In this document: positions 49,438 through 57,167 of the stretch, piece after piece | Layout of the letters: each line of letters begins with the position of its first letter | Position numbering within the stretch: the first letter of the stretch is position 1 | Assembly: GCA_016291495.1 (NCBI GenBank) | Contig: JAEEXI010000004.1 | Coordinates: 173,316-237,315 of the forward strand | Source of the DNA: Prevotella sp. | GTDB taxonomy: Bacteria; Bacteroidota; Bacteroidia; Bacteroidales; Bacteroidaceae | Direction of reading: 5' to 3' | Length of the DNA stretch: 64,000 nt | Position numbers and translations under genes: made by a program | The notes under the pieces: model-generated | The model's input: the letters and a program-made list of their open reading frames with translations, nothing else | Database searches by the model: none | What the model was told of the DNA's origin: nothing

Positions 49438-51345
49438 TTAGTTCCTGTAGTTGTGCAGCAATTCCTCTACGCGCTTGTTGATCTCCTGGGCGAGCTTCTT
49501 GTTTCTCGCACTGAGGTTAGGAATAGAAGAGAGGTTGCCGACGAGAGAGGGAAGCTGCTGTTCCCAGAGTTCTCCACTGTTGACGACATCAAGCAGGACG
49601 GACAGCATCTGGTTGACTTCCTCTTCCGATACGTCATAGTCCCACTTCTTAGCCTCCTCAATGGAACATTGGCGCGGACCATTGTTACCCTCGCAGGTGA
49701 CGGGGATGATGGTAATCTCTGGATGCTGTTTCTGCAGCCACTCAATCTTACCCTTATTATCCTCGAAAGACTGGTACATATAGTCGATAGTACAGAAACG
49801 GTTGGTGTTCTGACCACGATTGATGGAGTTCTTGAAACAAGTCAGGATGTCGTTATAGACGAGCATTACCGTAATCTTGTCGAGACCCTTCGCCTTGGCA
49901 CGCTGGATGACGTTCTCCAGACGCTGGGTACCGCCAGAGAGGGCAGCATCATAAACCAACCCTTCGTTCTTGAGGTTCAGTTTACGGGCGGCAGTACTCT
50001 TGCCACTGGCAGGAGCACCAGTAATGATGGTCATCGTGTTCTTTCCAGCACGTGCAGCACGATTGAGCATGACGGTATAGAGAGAGTCGACCACCATCTT
50101 CTCTGCCTCACGATAGGCTGTGACGTTGCCGCCATAGTAGCCGATAGGCTGGAATACCTGACGGAACTCATCGGGATCGAGTTTGTTGCCTGCAGTAGCC
50201 AGATACTTGTCGATGAGCAGACCCATACGGGGCTTAGCCCATTCTGTAGCATCGCCGCTGAGCAAGGTAGGCTGGGGAGCCTCAATGGTATAGCGTGACG
50301 GATACTTGTTGATGCGGTTATGACGACGGATGTCCATCAGTTTCTCCTCGAAGAAGTAACTGTCACCAGGCATCTGATAACGGGCATTACCGTTGGGGTC
50401 TGGTTTGAAGAGCATCTCTGACATCTCACCCTTGTCGATGAAGGTCACCCAACCACGAGGTGAGAGGTGGTATGCATTGTCACCCAGAACAGCTTGTACG
50501 AGACAGTTGGTGTCCCACATACGCTGACCAGTGTCACAAGTATAGTTGGTATAGACAGCCTTGATGGGGTTCCAATCTGTATAAGAAAGGTCTGCTACCA
50601 CATCCTGTGGCAAGTAGTTCATCTTGTCGCCGATGTTACTGGGTGACATGATGAGGTCGACCTTCTCAGGCAGTTTGCTGTAGAAAACAGCCGACTGCTT
50701 GGAGGCGGCACGCATGTTATAGCCACTGAGGCTGTCGCCAGCCTCGAAACGTCCAGACTGGATATAGACGGCTTTCACCTTCTGCTTGAAGAGCTCCAGA
50801 CCGCTGAGGTTAGAATACTCGTCGCTTCCTGACTCAAAGAGCTGGGAGAGGGTAGTTGCAAAGCCGATGGCAACCACCACGATGGAGTTGTCCTCTGCCT
50901 TGCTGAGTATCTTACGATAGAGCTTGTAGCCGTCAGGCAGTTTCTTGGCATCAAGGGTACGCTTGAAGAGGGGATTTCCCTGTGCGTCCTTGAGGTCGCA
51001 GATGCCATTGTAGGGGATGAAGCAGCGGGGGTTCTTCACACCGTTACGCTCCAGTCCTACGGGGATGTCGGGATGTCCGTAATAGTTGTCGAAGATATCC
51101 ACGATACCTGCGTTCTTCTCACCCTCACGATCGACGATGATTCCTTTCAGGTCGACGAGTCCTTCATCGATATAGTGATGAAGCATCATCAGGGCGAAGA
51201 GGTCGTCGGTAGAGCTACCGAAGTCAGAGTCCAGAATCATCTGGATAGGCTGTACCTTCTTCTGTTGCTGGCAATCAGCATGCTGAGCCTGCATGCCAGT
51301 GAAGGCAAACAGACTCAGTATAAGGGATAAAGCTATCTTTTTCAT
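49438..51345 (-). CDS. Exported fusion of a nucleoside-hydrolase-like domain and a zeta-toxin-like kinase domain
   Basis: 635 residues. Signal peptide about 1-20 (SLILSLFAFTGMQAQ). Residues about 33-335 resemble inosine-uridine nucleoside hydrolases: MILDSDFGSSTDDLFALMML (39-48 holds the Asp cluster that binds Ca and ribose, with two extra residues compared with DxDxGxDD), VAIGFATTLSQLF for the family GPLTN segment, IQSGRFEAGD with YNMRAASKQSA, and MWDTNCLVQAVLG, where the Asp of the usual HDP is kept but His is Trp. Residues about 370-635 form the same helical-plus-kinase module as the neighbouring lipoprotein, with ITGAPASGKST (about 441-451) and CFKNSINRGQNTNRF. It starts 4 nt inside the TMEM43-like gene. 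I know of no described fusion of this kind. Substrate and activity are unknown. Confidence 0.8.
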   Translation of the reverse strand: MKKIALSLILSLFAFTGMQAQHADCQQQKKVQPIQMILDSDFGSSTDDLFALMMLHHYIDEGLVDLKGIIVDREGEKNAGIVDIFDNYYGHPDIPVGLERNGVKNPRCFIPYNGICDLKDAQGNPLFKRTLDAKKLPDGYKLYRKILSKAEDNSIVVVAIGFATTLSQLFESGSDEYSNLSGLELFKQKVKAVYIQSGRFEAGDSLSGYNMRAASKQSAVFYSKLPEKVDLIMSPSNIGDKMNYLPQDVVADLSYTDWNPIKAVYTNYTCDTGQRMWDTNCLVQAVLGDNAYHLSPRGWVTFIDKGEMSEMLFKPDPNGNARYQMPGDSYFFEEKLMDIRRHNRINKYPSRYTIEAPQPTLLSGDATEWAKPRMGLLIDKYLATAGNKLDPDEFRQVFQPIGYYGGNVTAYREAEKMVVDSLYTVMLNRAARAGKNTMTIITGAPASGKSTAARKLNLKNEGLVYDAALSGGTQRLENVIQRAKAKGLDKITVMLVYNDILTCFKNSINRGQNTNRFCTIDYMYQSFEDNKGKIEWLQKQHPEITIIPVTCEGNNGPRQCSIEEAKKWDYDVSEEEVNQMLSVLLDVVNSGELWEQQLPSLVGNLSSIPNLSARNKKLAQEINKRVEELLHNYRN

Positions 51346-52805
51346 GCTTCAACATTATCTTTTGATGAAACCGTACCAGTTCCCTCAGCAGGAGCTGCAG
51401 GAGCAGCAGGTGCTGCCTGTGGAGCAGCTTTTGTGGTGGCCTTAGCAGCCAATTCCTTCAGCTTGTCCTTGCCTTTGAAAGCGAATACCCATACCAGGAA
51501 GCCTGCAAGAACGAGCAGGATGATACCCAACAGAGGACGGTAGAAAATCCATGCGATAGCGATGACGATGAGTGACCAAGCTATACCAATCACTGTGCAG
51601 ATGATACCTATGCCGAAGCCCATGATGCTGGCGAGGAAAGGAACCACCTTCAGGATCATTGACAGGAAGCCGAAGATCATCTTCAGGGCAGAGATCACGA
51701 GCATGATGCCGACGATACGGAGCATCCAGGTCCACACGGTGTTGGCCTCTTCTGCACTCTCGATAATCTCATCACCAGTCTTCTTACCCATCACGAGGGT
51801 CTCGAAACGCTTGCCGTTCTTAGCCTTGAAAGCCTTGAAGCTATCGCCGTCAGCTACAGCCATCACGGTAACCTTAGCAGGAACAATCTTCTCGAAGGTT
51901 ACGCGAACGTCACCCACCTGAGGAGAACCAGGAACGCGTCCGTAGTAGAGCACGTTGCCAGCTACGTGGATATAGTCGTAGTCTTTCTTGTTCTGGGCAT
52001 TAGCCATTGCCTTGTTGATAGAGTCGTTGACAGCCTGCAGGGAGTCGGCTACAGCCTTAGCAGAATCAGACATCAAAGCCCTTACAGAATCGGGGATGGC
52101 AGGTTGCTGTGTGGGTTGCTGTGTAGGCTGCTGGTTCTTGTTCTGTACGCCATAGAAACGCTCGTAGGCGGTCTGGGCGTTCTTGTCCAGCTGCTTCAGC
52201 AGGTCGTCGCTGATGGCCAGCTCCATAGCCTCTTTGGAAGAGATGCTGTGAATCAGGCTCTCAGGCAGTTTGTAAGCGCCGAAGGTCACGTTCTCAGCCC
52301 ATTGGTCTGCATCTTCTACAGTAGCCAGAACGGTATTCTTGTTCTGATAGGCAGGATCCTTGAACTGACTTGACTGCACGGGGCTGCTGACCCACTGCTG
52401 ACTATAGGTATAGGTCGTTGTGGTGACTTCCTTACCGCCGAGTTTGTCCTCGCTCTTGCTCTCTGAGTGCTCCACCCACTGGTAGTACTCTACATGACGC
52501 TTGATGGCGATAGCCTTAGCACCAATGCCAAAGTCCTTGTCCATCAATGAATCCTCAGTGGTTGCCAAAGCAGTACCGCACACCAGTTCACCATCCAGTG
52601 ACTGGTCAATTTTTGCGGGATTCGGCATCTCGACCCAGGCACTTCCTGCCTCTTCGAGCATCTTAGCAGTTTTTACGGCACGTCCCTCGTTCCACCACAG
52701 CAGAGCTGTAGCAGCACAGAACAGGAGGAAACCGGTACCAATACTCTTGAACGAGTTCCCTACACGGGTCCCGTAACCAGTTGTTGTTGTCTCTGTGTAA
52801 GCCAT
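51342..52805 (-). CDS. TMEM43-family membrane protein
   Basis: 487 residues. One N-terminal membrane span (about 22-40, IGTGFLLFCAATALLWWNEG), a long soluble region that includes the TMEM43 pattern GTRVGNSFKSIGTG, WNEGRAVKTAKMLEEAG, YTYSQQWVSSPVQSSQFKDP and GDVRVTFEKIVPAKVTVMAV, then about four spans near the C-terminus (about 365-455, TWMLRIVGIMLVISALKMIF onward) and an Ala/Pro-rich tail. A low-complexity QPTQQPTQQP insert sits near residue 230. Human TMEM43 (LUMA) is an inner nuclear membrane protein; bacterial members are uncharacterised. First gene of the operon; its stop overlaps the fusion gene's start by 4 nt. Confidence 0.83.
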   Translation of the reverse strand: MAYTETTTTGYGTRVGNSFKSIGTGFLLFCAATALLWWNEGRAVKTAKMLEEAGSAWVEMPNPAKIDQSLDGELVCGTALATTEDSLMDKDFGIGAKAIAIKRHVEYYQWVEHSESKSEDKLGGKEVTTTTYTYSQQWVSSPVQSSQFKDPAYQNKNTVLATVEDADQWAENVTFGAYKLPESLIHSISSKEAMELAISDDLLKQLDKNAQTAYERFYGVQNKNQQPTQQPTQQPAIPDSVRALMSDSAKAVADSLQAVNDSINKAMANAQNKKDYDYIHVAGNVLYYGRVPGSPQVGDVRVTFEKIVPAKVTVMAVADGDSFKAFKAKNGKRFETLVMGKKTGDEIIESAEEANTVWTWMLRIVGIMLVISALKMIFGFLSMILKVVPFLASIMGFGIGIICTVIGIAWSLIVIAIAWIFYRPLLGIILLVLAGFLVWVFAFKGKDKLKELAAKATTKAAPQAAPAAPAAPAEGTGTVSSKDNVEA

Positions 52806-52857
52806 AATGTTTTTGATAATTTAGGAATTTATAATGATTAAGTTTGATTTTCGGCTG

Positions 52858-52865
52858 CAAAGATA
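52858..52865 (-). promoter_or_regulatory. Promoter -7 box of the TMEM43-like operon
   Basis: Plus-strand CAAAGATA reads TATCTTTG on the minus strand, 52 nt before the ATG. It is the only promoter core found for the four-gene operon 46928-52805. Confidence 0.75.
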
Positions 52866-52940
52866 ATAAAAAATAACATACAATCCTACGAAAAATCTAC
52901 AAAATTCACAAAGATTTTTGGAGAAATCATAAAAAAGAAG

Positions 52941-52948
52941 TATATTTG
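52941..52948 (+). promoter_or_regulatory. Promoter -7 box of the nucleotidyltransferase-like gene
   Basis: TATATTTG, 27 nt before the ATG at 52976. Confidence 0.65.
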
Positions 52949-52975
52949 CTCCGTTAAGTTAAGAAGAATGACGCT

Positions 52976-53932
52976 ATGGAAAAACTGTTTTATGAACTGA
53001 TACAGGTTTCTACAGGACAATTGGACTGTCTGAGCAGGGGGCCGGAACCCGAAGAATGGCAGGAACTGCACGAGATGGCTCGTCACCAACACATGATAGG
53101 CGTTTGCTATCATGGGGTGAAGCAATTGTTCGAGTTCGGACTGCGTGTGCCTCAAGACCTTGTCATCGATTGGATGTCAGAGGCGGAAGCTGTGCAGGAG
53201 AGTAATCAGGGAATGGACCAGCGTTGTGCGAAAGTGATGCAGATCCTGTCAGAAAAGGACGTGCGTGCCAGTGTCCTCATGGGGCAGGGCATAGCCCGTG
53301 ACTACGGTGAGTTGCGTTCACTTCGTTATCCGGAAAATATAGATATCTGTACAGAAGACAGCTTGGAGCGATTACTGGAAGTTGCCAATCCGCTCAATGA
53401 CGGATATTCCGACAGGAACTACCGTCTGGTGCATGTCAACCTATGGGATGATACCGATGTCCGACTTCACTATAAGGTAGGTGTTGGCAAGAATCCTTTG
53501 AAGAACAAACGCATCAGCCGATGGCTGAAGAAAAACCATGAGTTGTTGTTTGTCAAGGATGGGGATATTGTCAGGTCTTCCGTGCGACTGAACGTGGTAC
53601 TGGTCCTGGTTGAAATCTACTGGCAATTCCTGTATAAGGGAGTCACTCTCCGTGAGATGACCGACTATTTCTTTACGCTTCGTAAAGTAGCCTCCAGCGG
53701 CAAGAAGACAGTCGATTATGAGAAGATTCTTCGTAAGATGGGACTCCTGTCCTTTGCCCAAGGTGTCATGTGGGTCATGCAAGAGGTATATGGCTTGAAA
53801 AAGGAGGCACTGGTGACAGTACCTTCTGAACGTCAGGGCGCATTTATCCTCAAGGAAGTAATGGCAGGAAAGCGCCATTTCTTCCACTTGTTGTTGAGAT
53901 ACCCGATAGAGCTATTGTTCTCGCTATTCTAA
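52976..53932 (+). CDS. Divergent nucleotidyltransferase-family protein (PF14907-like)
   Basis: 318 residues. The overall plan (helical N-terminus LHEMARHQHMIGVCYHGVKQ, a central segment VLMGQGIARDYGELRSLRYP followed by ENIDICTED, and a helical C-terminus with FTLRKVASSGKKTVDYEKIL) resembles the uncharacterised nucleotidyltransferase family often found in polysaccharide or RiPP loci. The usual LKG...R...DID active-site pattern is degenerate here: MGQG for LKG and ENID for GDID, which retains one Asp. Activity may be lost. It has its own promoter and overlaps the convergent phosphatase gene by 9 nt. Confidence 0.7.
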   Translation: MEKLFYELIQVSTGQLDCLSRGPEPEEWQELHEMARHQHMIGVCYHGVKQLFEFGLRVPQDLVIDWMSEAEAVQESNQGMDQRCAKVMQILSEKDVRASVLMGQGIARDYGELRSLRYPENIDICTEDSLERLLEVANPLNDGYSDRNYRLVHVNLWDDTDVRLHYKVGVGKNPLKNKRISRWLKKNHELLFVKDGDIVRSSVRLNVVLVLVEIYWQFLYKGVTLREMTDYFFTLRKVASSGKKTVDYEKILRKMGLLSFAQGVMWVMQEVYGLKKEALVTVPSERQGAFILKEVMAGKRHFFHLLLRYPIELLFSLF

Positions 53933-55189
53933 GACCTGCTGACAGCGTTTCGTGTAAAACTCCTTGAAGTCAGACCACTTGTAATAGGGATATTGGGTGG
54001 TAGGCACGGGGAGTGTTGCCTCATCTCCATTGAGCAGGCACTTCACGAGGATGTCATCCGTTCCTTTTTTACCACGATAGAAGACCAACTGGATATTGGA
54101 TGCCTTGCAGGTCTCCCAGTTCTGGTAACAGTTCTTGACCTCATATGGGTCCTCTGGATCACGATCAGCCCCGTTGATACCCATGAGTACGGTCAACGGT
54201 CCCAGACAGGTGTCGTGTCCGAAACGTAGGTCGGCAATACGGTCGCTACTGCCGTTGATGACGGCATCGGCCTTCTTGATGATGTCTTCTACAATGGGAA
54301 TCATTTCGTACTGGGGACCAAACGCCCAGGAATAGGAACCCAAATTGGAGGCTTCCCATTCCGTGGCGATTTCCTCGTCAGTGACTATCCCGTTCATCAT
54401 CCCTTCATAGCCGATACTTGGCAGGGAGGTGTATAGGTTGATGAGGTTGCTGCCGATATGGTGCAAGTTGCCTGGCAGGCTATCGGTACTGAGGAACACG
54501 CGGGAAACAATCTTTTGTCTGAGGGAATGGTCGCTTTGGAACTGGTTGCGGTTCTTCTCATAACGGGGACGTTGACGTGGGAATTTGCGCAGGAAGGGAT
54601 TCTGCTTGTCTGTGGGAACGACTCCGTCGAGGGTAAGGCGCGAGGACTGTTCGCGAATGTCGATGCTCGGATTACACTGTGTCAGTTCCAGACAGAATGC
54701 CGCCATACTCATCACACAGCGTCCTGCCAGCGAGGAGATGGCATATACGTTGCCGCCTTTTCCAAATATCTCTGGGAAGTTGTCGTACATGATTCGGGCT
54801 ATACCCTGATGCTGTTCCCAGCCCAGTTGTGACAACTCTCCAACACTCGCCTGCAATTCTTGCTTGACAGCCATGAACTTCTCGCGGAAAGCCTCTCCCT
54901 CTGCGGTTAACAGCTTTCTCTCATGAGCCGTCGTCAACAGGGTGTCCAGTTCCTTATAGAGCTTGTCTGTCCAGTAGTAACGTGAACCATGACGGGCATA
55001 ATGGCTGAGGTAGAACGGTGCATACCCTTGTGGTGCCTTCGTCAGTTCCGCTTTCTTCAGTAGATACGGATAGTCGTTGCCGTAGCTTTTCCTCGGGTCT
55101 TGCTTGAGTTGACTGAGGGCATCACCCTGTGCCCATATTACCAATGAAAAGAGTCCTGTCAAGAGGACCATACAGATTCTTTTATTCAT
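53924..55189 (-). CDS. Secreted histidine acid phosphatase (phytase/MINPP-like)
   Basis: 421 residues from the ATG at 55187-55189. Signal peptide about 1-20 (LLTGLFSLVIWAQG). Catalytic ARHGSRYYW holds the phospho-acceptor His67 in RHGxR; the proton-donor region is FGHDTCLGP (about 320-327, HD motif). The family includes bacterial multiple inositol polyphosphate phosphatases and phytases of gut Bacteroides that degrade dietary phytate; exact substrate is inferred. Located last in a minus-strand unit with PepD and DUF4491 (38-nt gap). Confidence 0.9.
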   Translation of the reverse strand: MNKRICMVLLTGLFSLVIWAQGDALSQLKQDPRKSYGNDYPYLLKKAELTKAPQGYAPFYLSHYARHGSRYYWTDKLYKELDTLLTTAHERKLLTAEGEAFREKFMAVKQELQASVGELSQLGWEQHQGIARIMYDNFPEIFGKGGNVYAISSLAGRCVMSMAAFCLELTQCNPSIDIREQSSRLTLDGVVPTDKQNPFLRKFPRQRPRYEKNRNQFQSDHSLRQKIVSRVFLSTDSLPGNLHHIGSNLINLYTSLPSIGYEGMMNGIVTDEEIATEWEASNLGSYSWAFGPQYEMIPIVEDIIKKADAVINGSSDRIADLRFGHDTCLGPLTVLMGINGADRDPEDPYEVKNCYQNWETCKASNIQLVFYRGKKGTDDILVKCLLNGDEATLPVPTTQYPYYKWSDFKEFYTKRCQQVLE

Positions 55190-55227
55190 GATACCCATCT
55201 TTCACATTATTATATATAACATTTGTC

Positions 55228-56667
55228 TTAACTCATTCTCCATAGCAGTTCCAACAATACCTGCCAAATGTCGTCAATGGTCTTCAGCTCCACGCGCTCA
55301 CTGGTGGAGTGGGGTTCCACGATACGCGGACCGATGCTGGCCATTTCGATGCCAGGATACTTCTGGACGAAGAAACCTGCCTCCAACACAAAATGCATAG
55401 CGACAGGACGAGGTCGCCATCCCAAGATGTCGTTGAAGACATCGGAGGTGAGTCGCAGGAAGTCCGACTGTTGGTTCTCCTGCCAGGCAGGAGCCTCCAT
55501 GATGGTCTTGGAGGTACCGCCACAGGCTGCGAACACGCTCTTGATGTCGTCAGCCAGTGCCTTCATGTCGGCATCGATAAAGCTGCGCGTATGGGTGGTC
55601 ACCAGCAGCGTGTCGTCTTCCGTGAGGATACGTCCTACGTTATTCGAGGTCTCTACTGTTCCCTCCATCGTCTCACTCATCTTCACCACCCCCTGTGGAA
55701 TCTGTTCCAGACTGGTCAGCAGCGCTTCTGTCGCCTCCTTATTGATAATGGTGGGAAGTGGCTCGCATTTCGTAATGGTACAATGCATTCCAGGGTCGTT
55801 CTCACCATATTCTTCCTTAATCCACTCGTTCATCATCTCCTGTTGTGCCTTGACAAATTCGGCAGCCTCGCCAGATGGTACGCAGACGATGATTTCTGCC
55901 GATGAGGCGATAGAGGCGTTGGCTTCTCCGACTTTCAATGAGGCCAGGTCGAAGTCATACTCATTATAGATGGCGGCAAGGGTTGCCCATACCAGTATGA
56001 CGGCACTTGCCCGACCTTTGTTGATGTCAACACCAGAATGACCACCCAGACCTCCCTCGAAGGTGATGCGATACCAGCGCCGCTTGCCTCCTGGGGCAGG
56101 CTGTCGTGTGATGGGGATGCGGTGCTCTTGCAGATAGGCGCCTGCGGCTCCTGTGGTAATAGTGTCATAGTCTTCTGAGTCGAGGTTGATGACCTTACGC
56201 CCCTTGATGAAGTCTGCGGCGAGCTGTGAGGCTCCCGACATCCCGTCTTCCTCGTTGGTCGTCGTCATCACTTCCATCGGACCATGAACGATGCTGTCGT
56301 CTTCCAATACGGCGAGTGCCATCGACAGGCCGATGCCGTTGTCGGCACCCAATGATGTGCCTCGCGCTTTCATCCAGCCGTCCTCTGTATAGGCGACGAT
56401 AGGGTCGTTCAAGGGGTCGTTCATTCCCACACAGACCATATCCATGTGATTGAGCAGTACAACAGGTTCTGCCCCTTCGTGTCCTGGTGTGGCTGCCTTG
56501 CGGATGACCACGCAGTTCTCTGCGTCCCGCTGATACTCCAGATGCAGACGTTCTGCAAACTGGCACAGATAGTCGGCTATGCGCTCCTCGTGGTGGGAGG
56601 GGCGAGGGATGTTGTTCAGTTCCTTGAAAATACTAAATACTCGTTCTGATGATGGTCGTGGTGTCAT
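55228..56667 (-). CDS. pepD: Aminoacyl-histidine dipeptidase (peptidase D)
   Basis: 479-residue M20-family metallopeptidase that cleaves Xaa-His dipeptides such as carnosine. Zinc motifs: LLNHMDMV (His74, Asp76), LGADNGIG (Asp109), TTTNEEDGMSG with the catalytic Glu (about 138-139), and C-terminal SIGPRIVEPHSTSERV with the last His. Length and sequence fit PepD closely. The protein is cytoplasmic (no signal peptide). Gap of 44 nt to the upstream DUF4491 gene; no separate promoter was seen, so it is likely read from 57028. Confidence 0.95.
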   Translation of the reverse strand: MTPRPSSERVFSIFKELNNIPRPSHHEERIADYLCQFAERLHLEYQRDAENCVVIRKAATPGHEGAEPVVLLNHMDMVCVGMNDPLNDPIVAYTEDGWMKARGTSLGADNGIGLSMALAVLEDDSIVHGPMEVMTTTNEEDGMSGASQLAADFIKGRKVINLDSEDYDTITTGAAGAYLQEHRIPITRQPAPGGKRRWYRITFEGGLGGHSGVDINKGRASAVILVWATLAAIYNEYDFDLASLKVGEANASIASSAEIIVCVPSGEAAEFVKAQQEMMNEWIKEEYGENDPGMHCTITKCEPLPTIINKEATEALLTSLEQIPQGVVKMSETMEGTVETSNNVGRILTEDDTLLVTTHTRSFIDADMKALADDIKSVFAACGGTSKTIMEAPAWQENQQSDFLRLTSDVFNDILGWRPRPVAMHFVLEAGFFVQKYPGIEMASIGPRIVEPHSTSERVELKTIDDIWQVLLELLWRMS

Positions 56668-56711
56668 ATTTAAGAGATGTTTTGTTGTTTACCGTAAAAT
56701 AATGGTCTCGA

Positions 56712-56996
56712 CTATTGACGTTTGGGATTCTTGGGGAACCAGCCTTTCTCAACGCGTTTCTTCTGTGCGAAGAGTTCACCAATGCCCCAGAGGGCAGAGG
56801 CGCCAAAGACGCCAAGGAACGACGAGAGATAGACGTTGGCAATGAAAAGGGCTGCCACACAACAACTGATGCCGATGAGCAGATAGAGAATCCAGGGACG
56901 TGTGCCCCAGTAATATTCTGTTTTGATGACGATAGGATGCCAGATGCCGATAGTAAGAAAGGTCATCGCAGCGATGGTAATGCCTGTAAAGTACAT
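56712..56996 (-). CDS. DUF4491 family small membrane protein
   Basis: 94 residues with three hydrophobic segments (GITIAAMTFLTIGIWHPIVI, PWILYLLIGISCCVAALFIA, LSSFLGVFGASALWGIGELF) and a basic C-terminus (KKRVEKGWFPKNPKR). This arrangement, with the GIWHPIVIK and WFPKNP motifs, is the DUF4491 family, widespread in Bacteroidota and of unknown function. First gene of a unit with PepD and the phosphatase. Confidence 0.88.
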   Translation of the reverse strand: MYFTGITIAAMTFLTIGIWHPIVIKTEYYWGTRPWILYLLIGISCCVAALFIANVYLSSFLGVFGASALWGIGELFAQKKRVEKGWFPKNPKRQ

Positions 56997-57027
56997 GTTC
57001 AGTTCTTATTTCTGTTTTTTTATACCA

Positions 57028-57035
57028 CAAAGATA
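57028..57035 (-). promoter_or_regulatory. Promoter -7 box of the DUF4491-pepD-phosphatase unit
   Basis: Plus-strand CAAAGATA reads TATCTTTG on the minus strand, 31 nt before the ATG. Confidence 0.7.
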
Positions 57036-57107
57036 CAGATATTAATGACGATTCTGTCTTTGTTTTGAAAAAATATCTATTTTTTTTGTTTTTTTAATTT
57101 ATTTGTT

Positions 57108-57115
57108 TACCTTTG
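57108..57115 (+). promoter_or_regulatory. Promoter -7 box of the RND efflux operon
   Basis: TACCTTTG with TTG near 57087 as -33 element in a T-rich stretch; leader of about 45 nt before the ATG at 57168. Confidence 0.75.
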
Positions 57116-57167
57116 CAAATTACATGTTACATATAAAAAGTGCACGATAATCTAAATAACTATAAAT

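Noticed and set aside
48466..51345. Classical zeta-epsilon toxin-antitoxin module
   Set aside because: Both kinase-domain proteins have export signals, there are two of them, and no short antitoxin gene precedes them.
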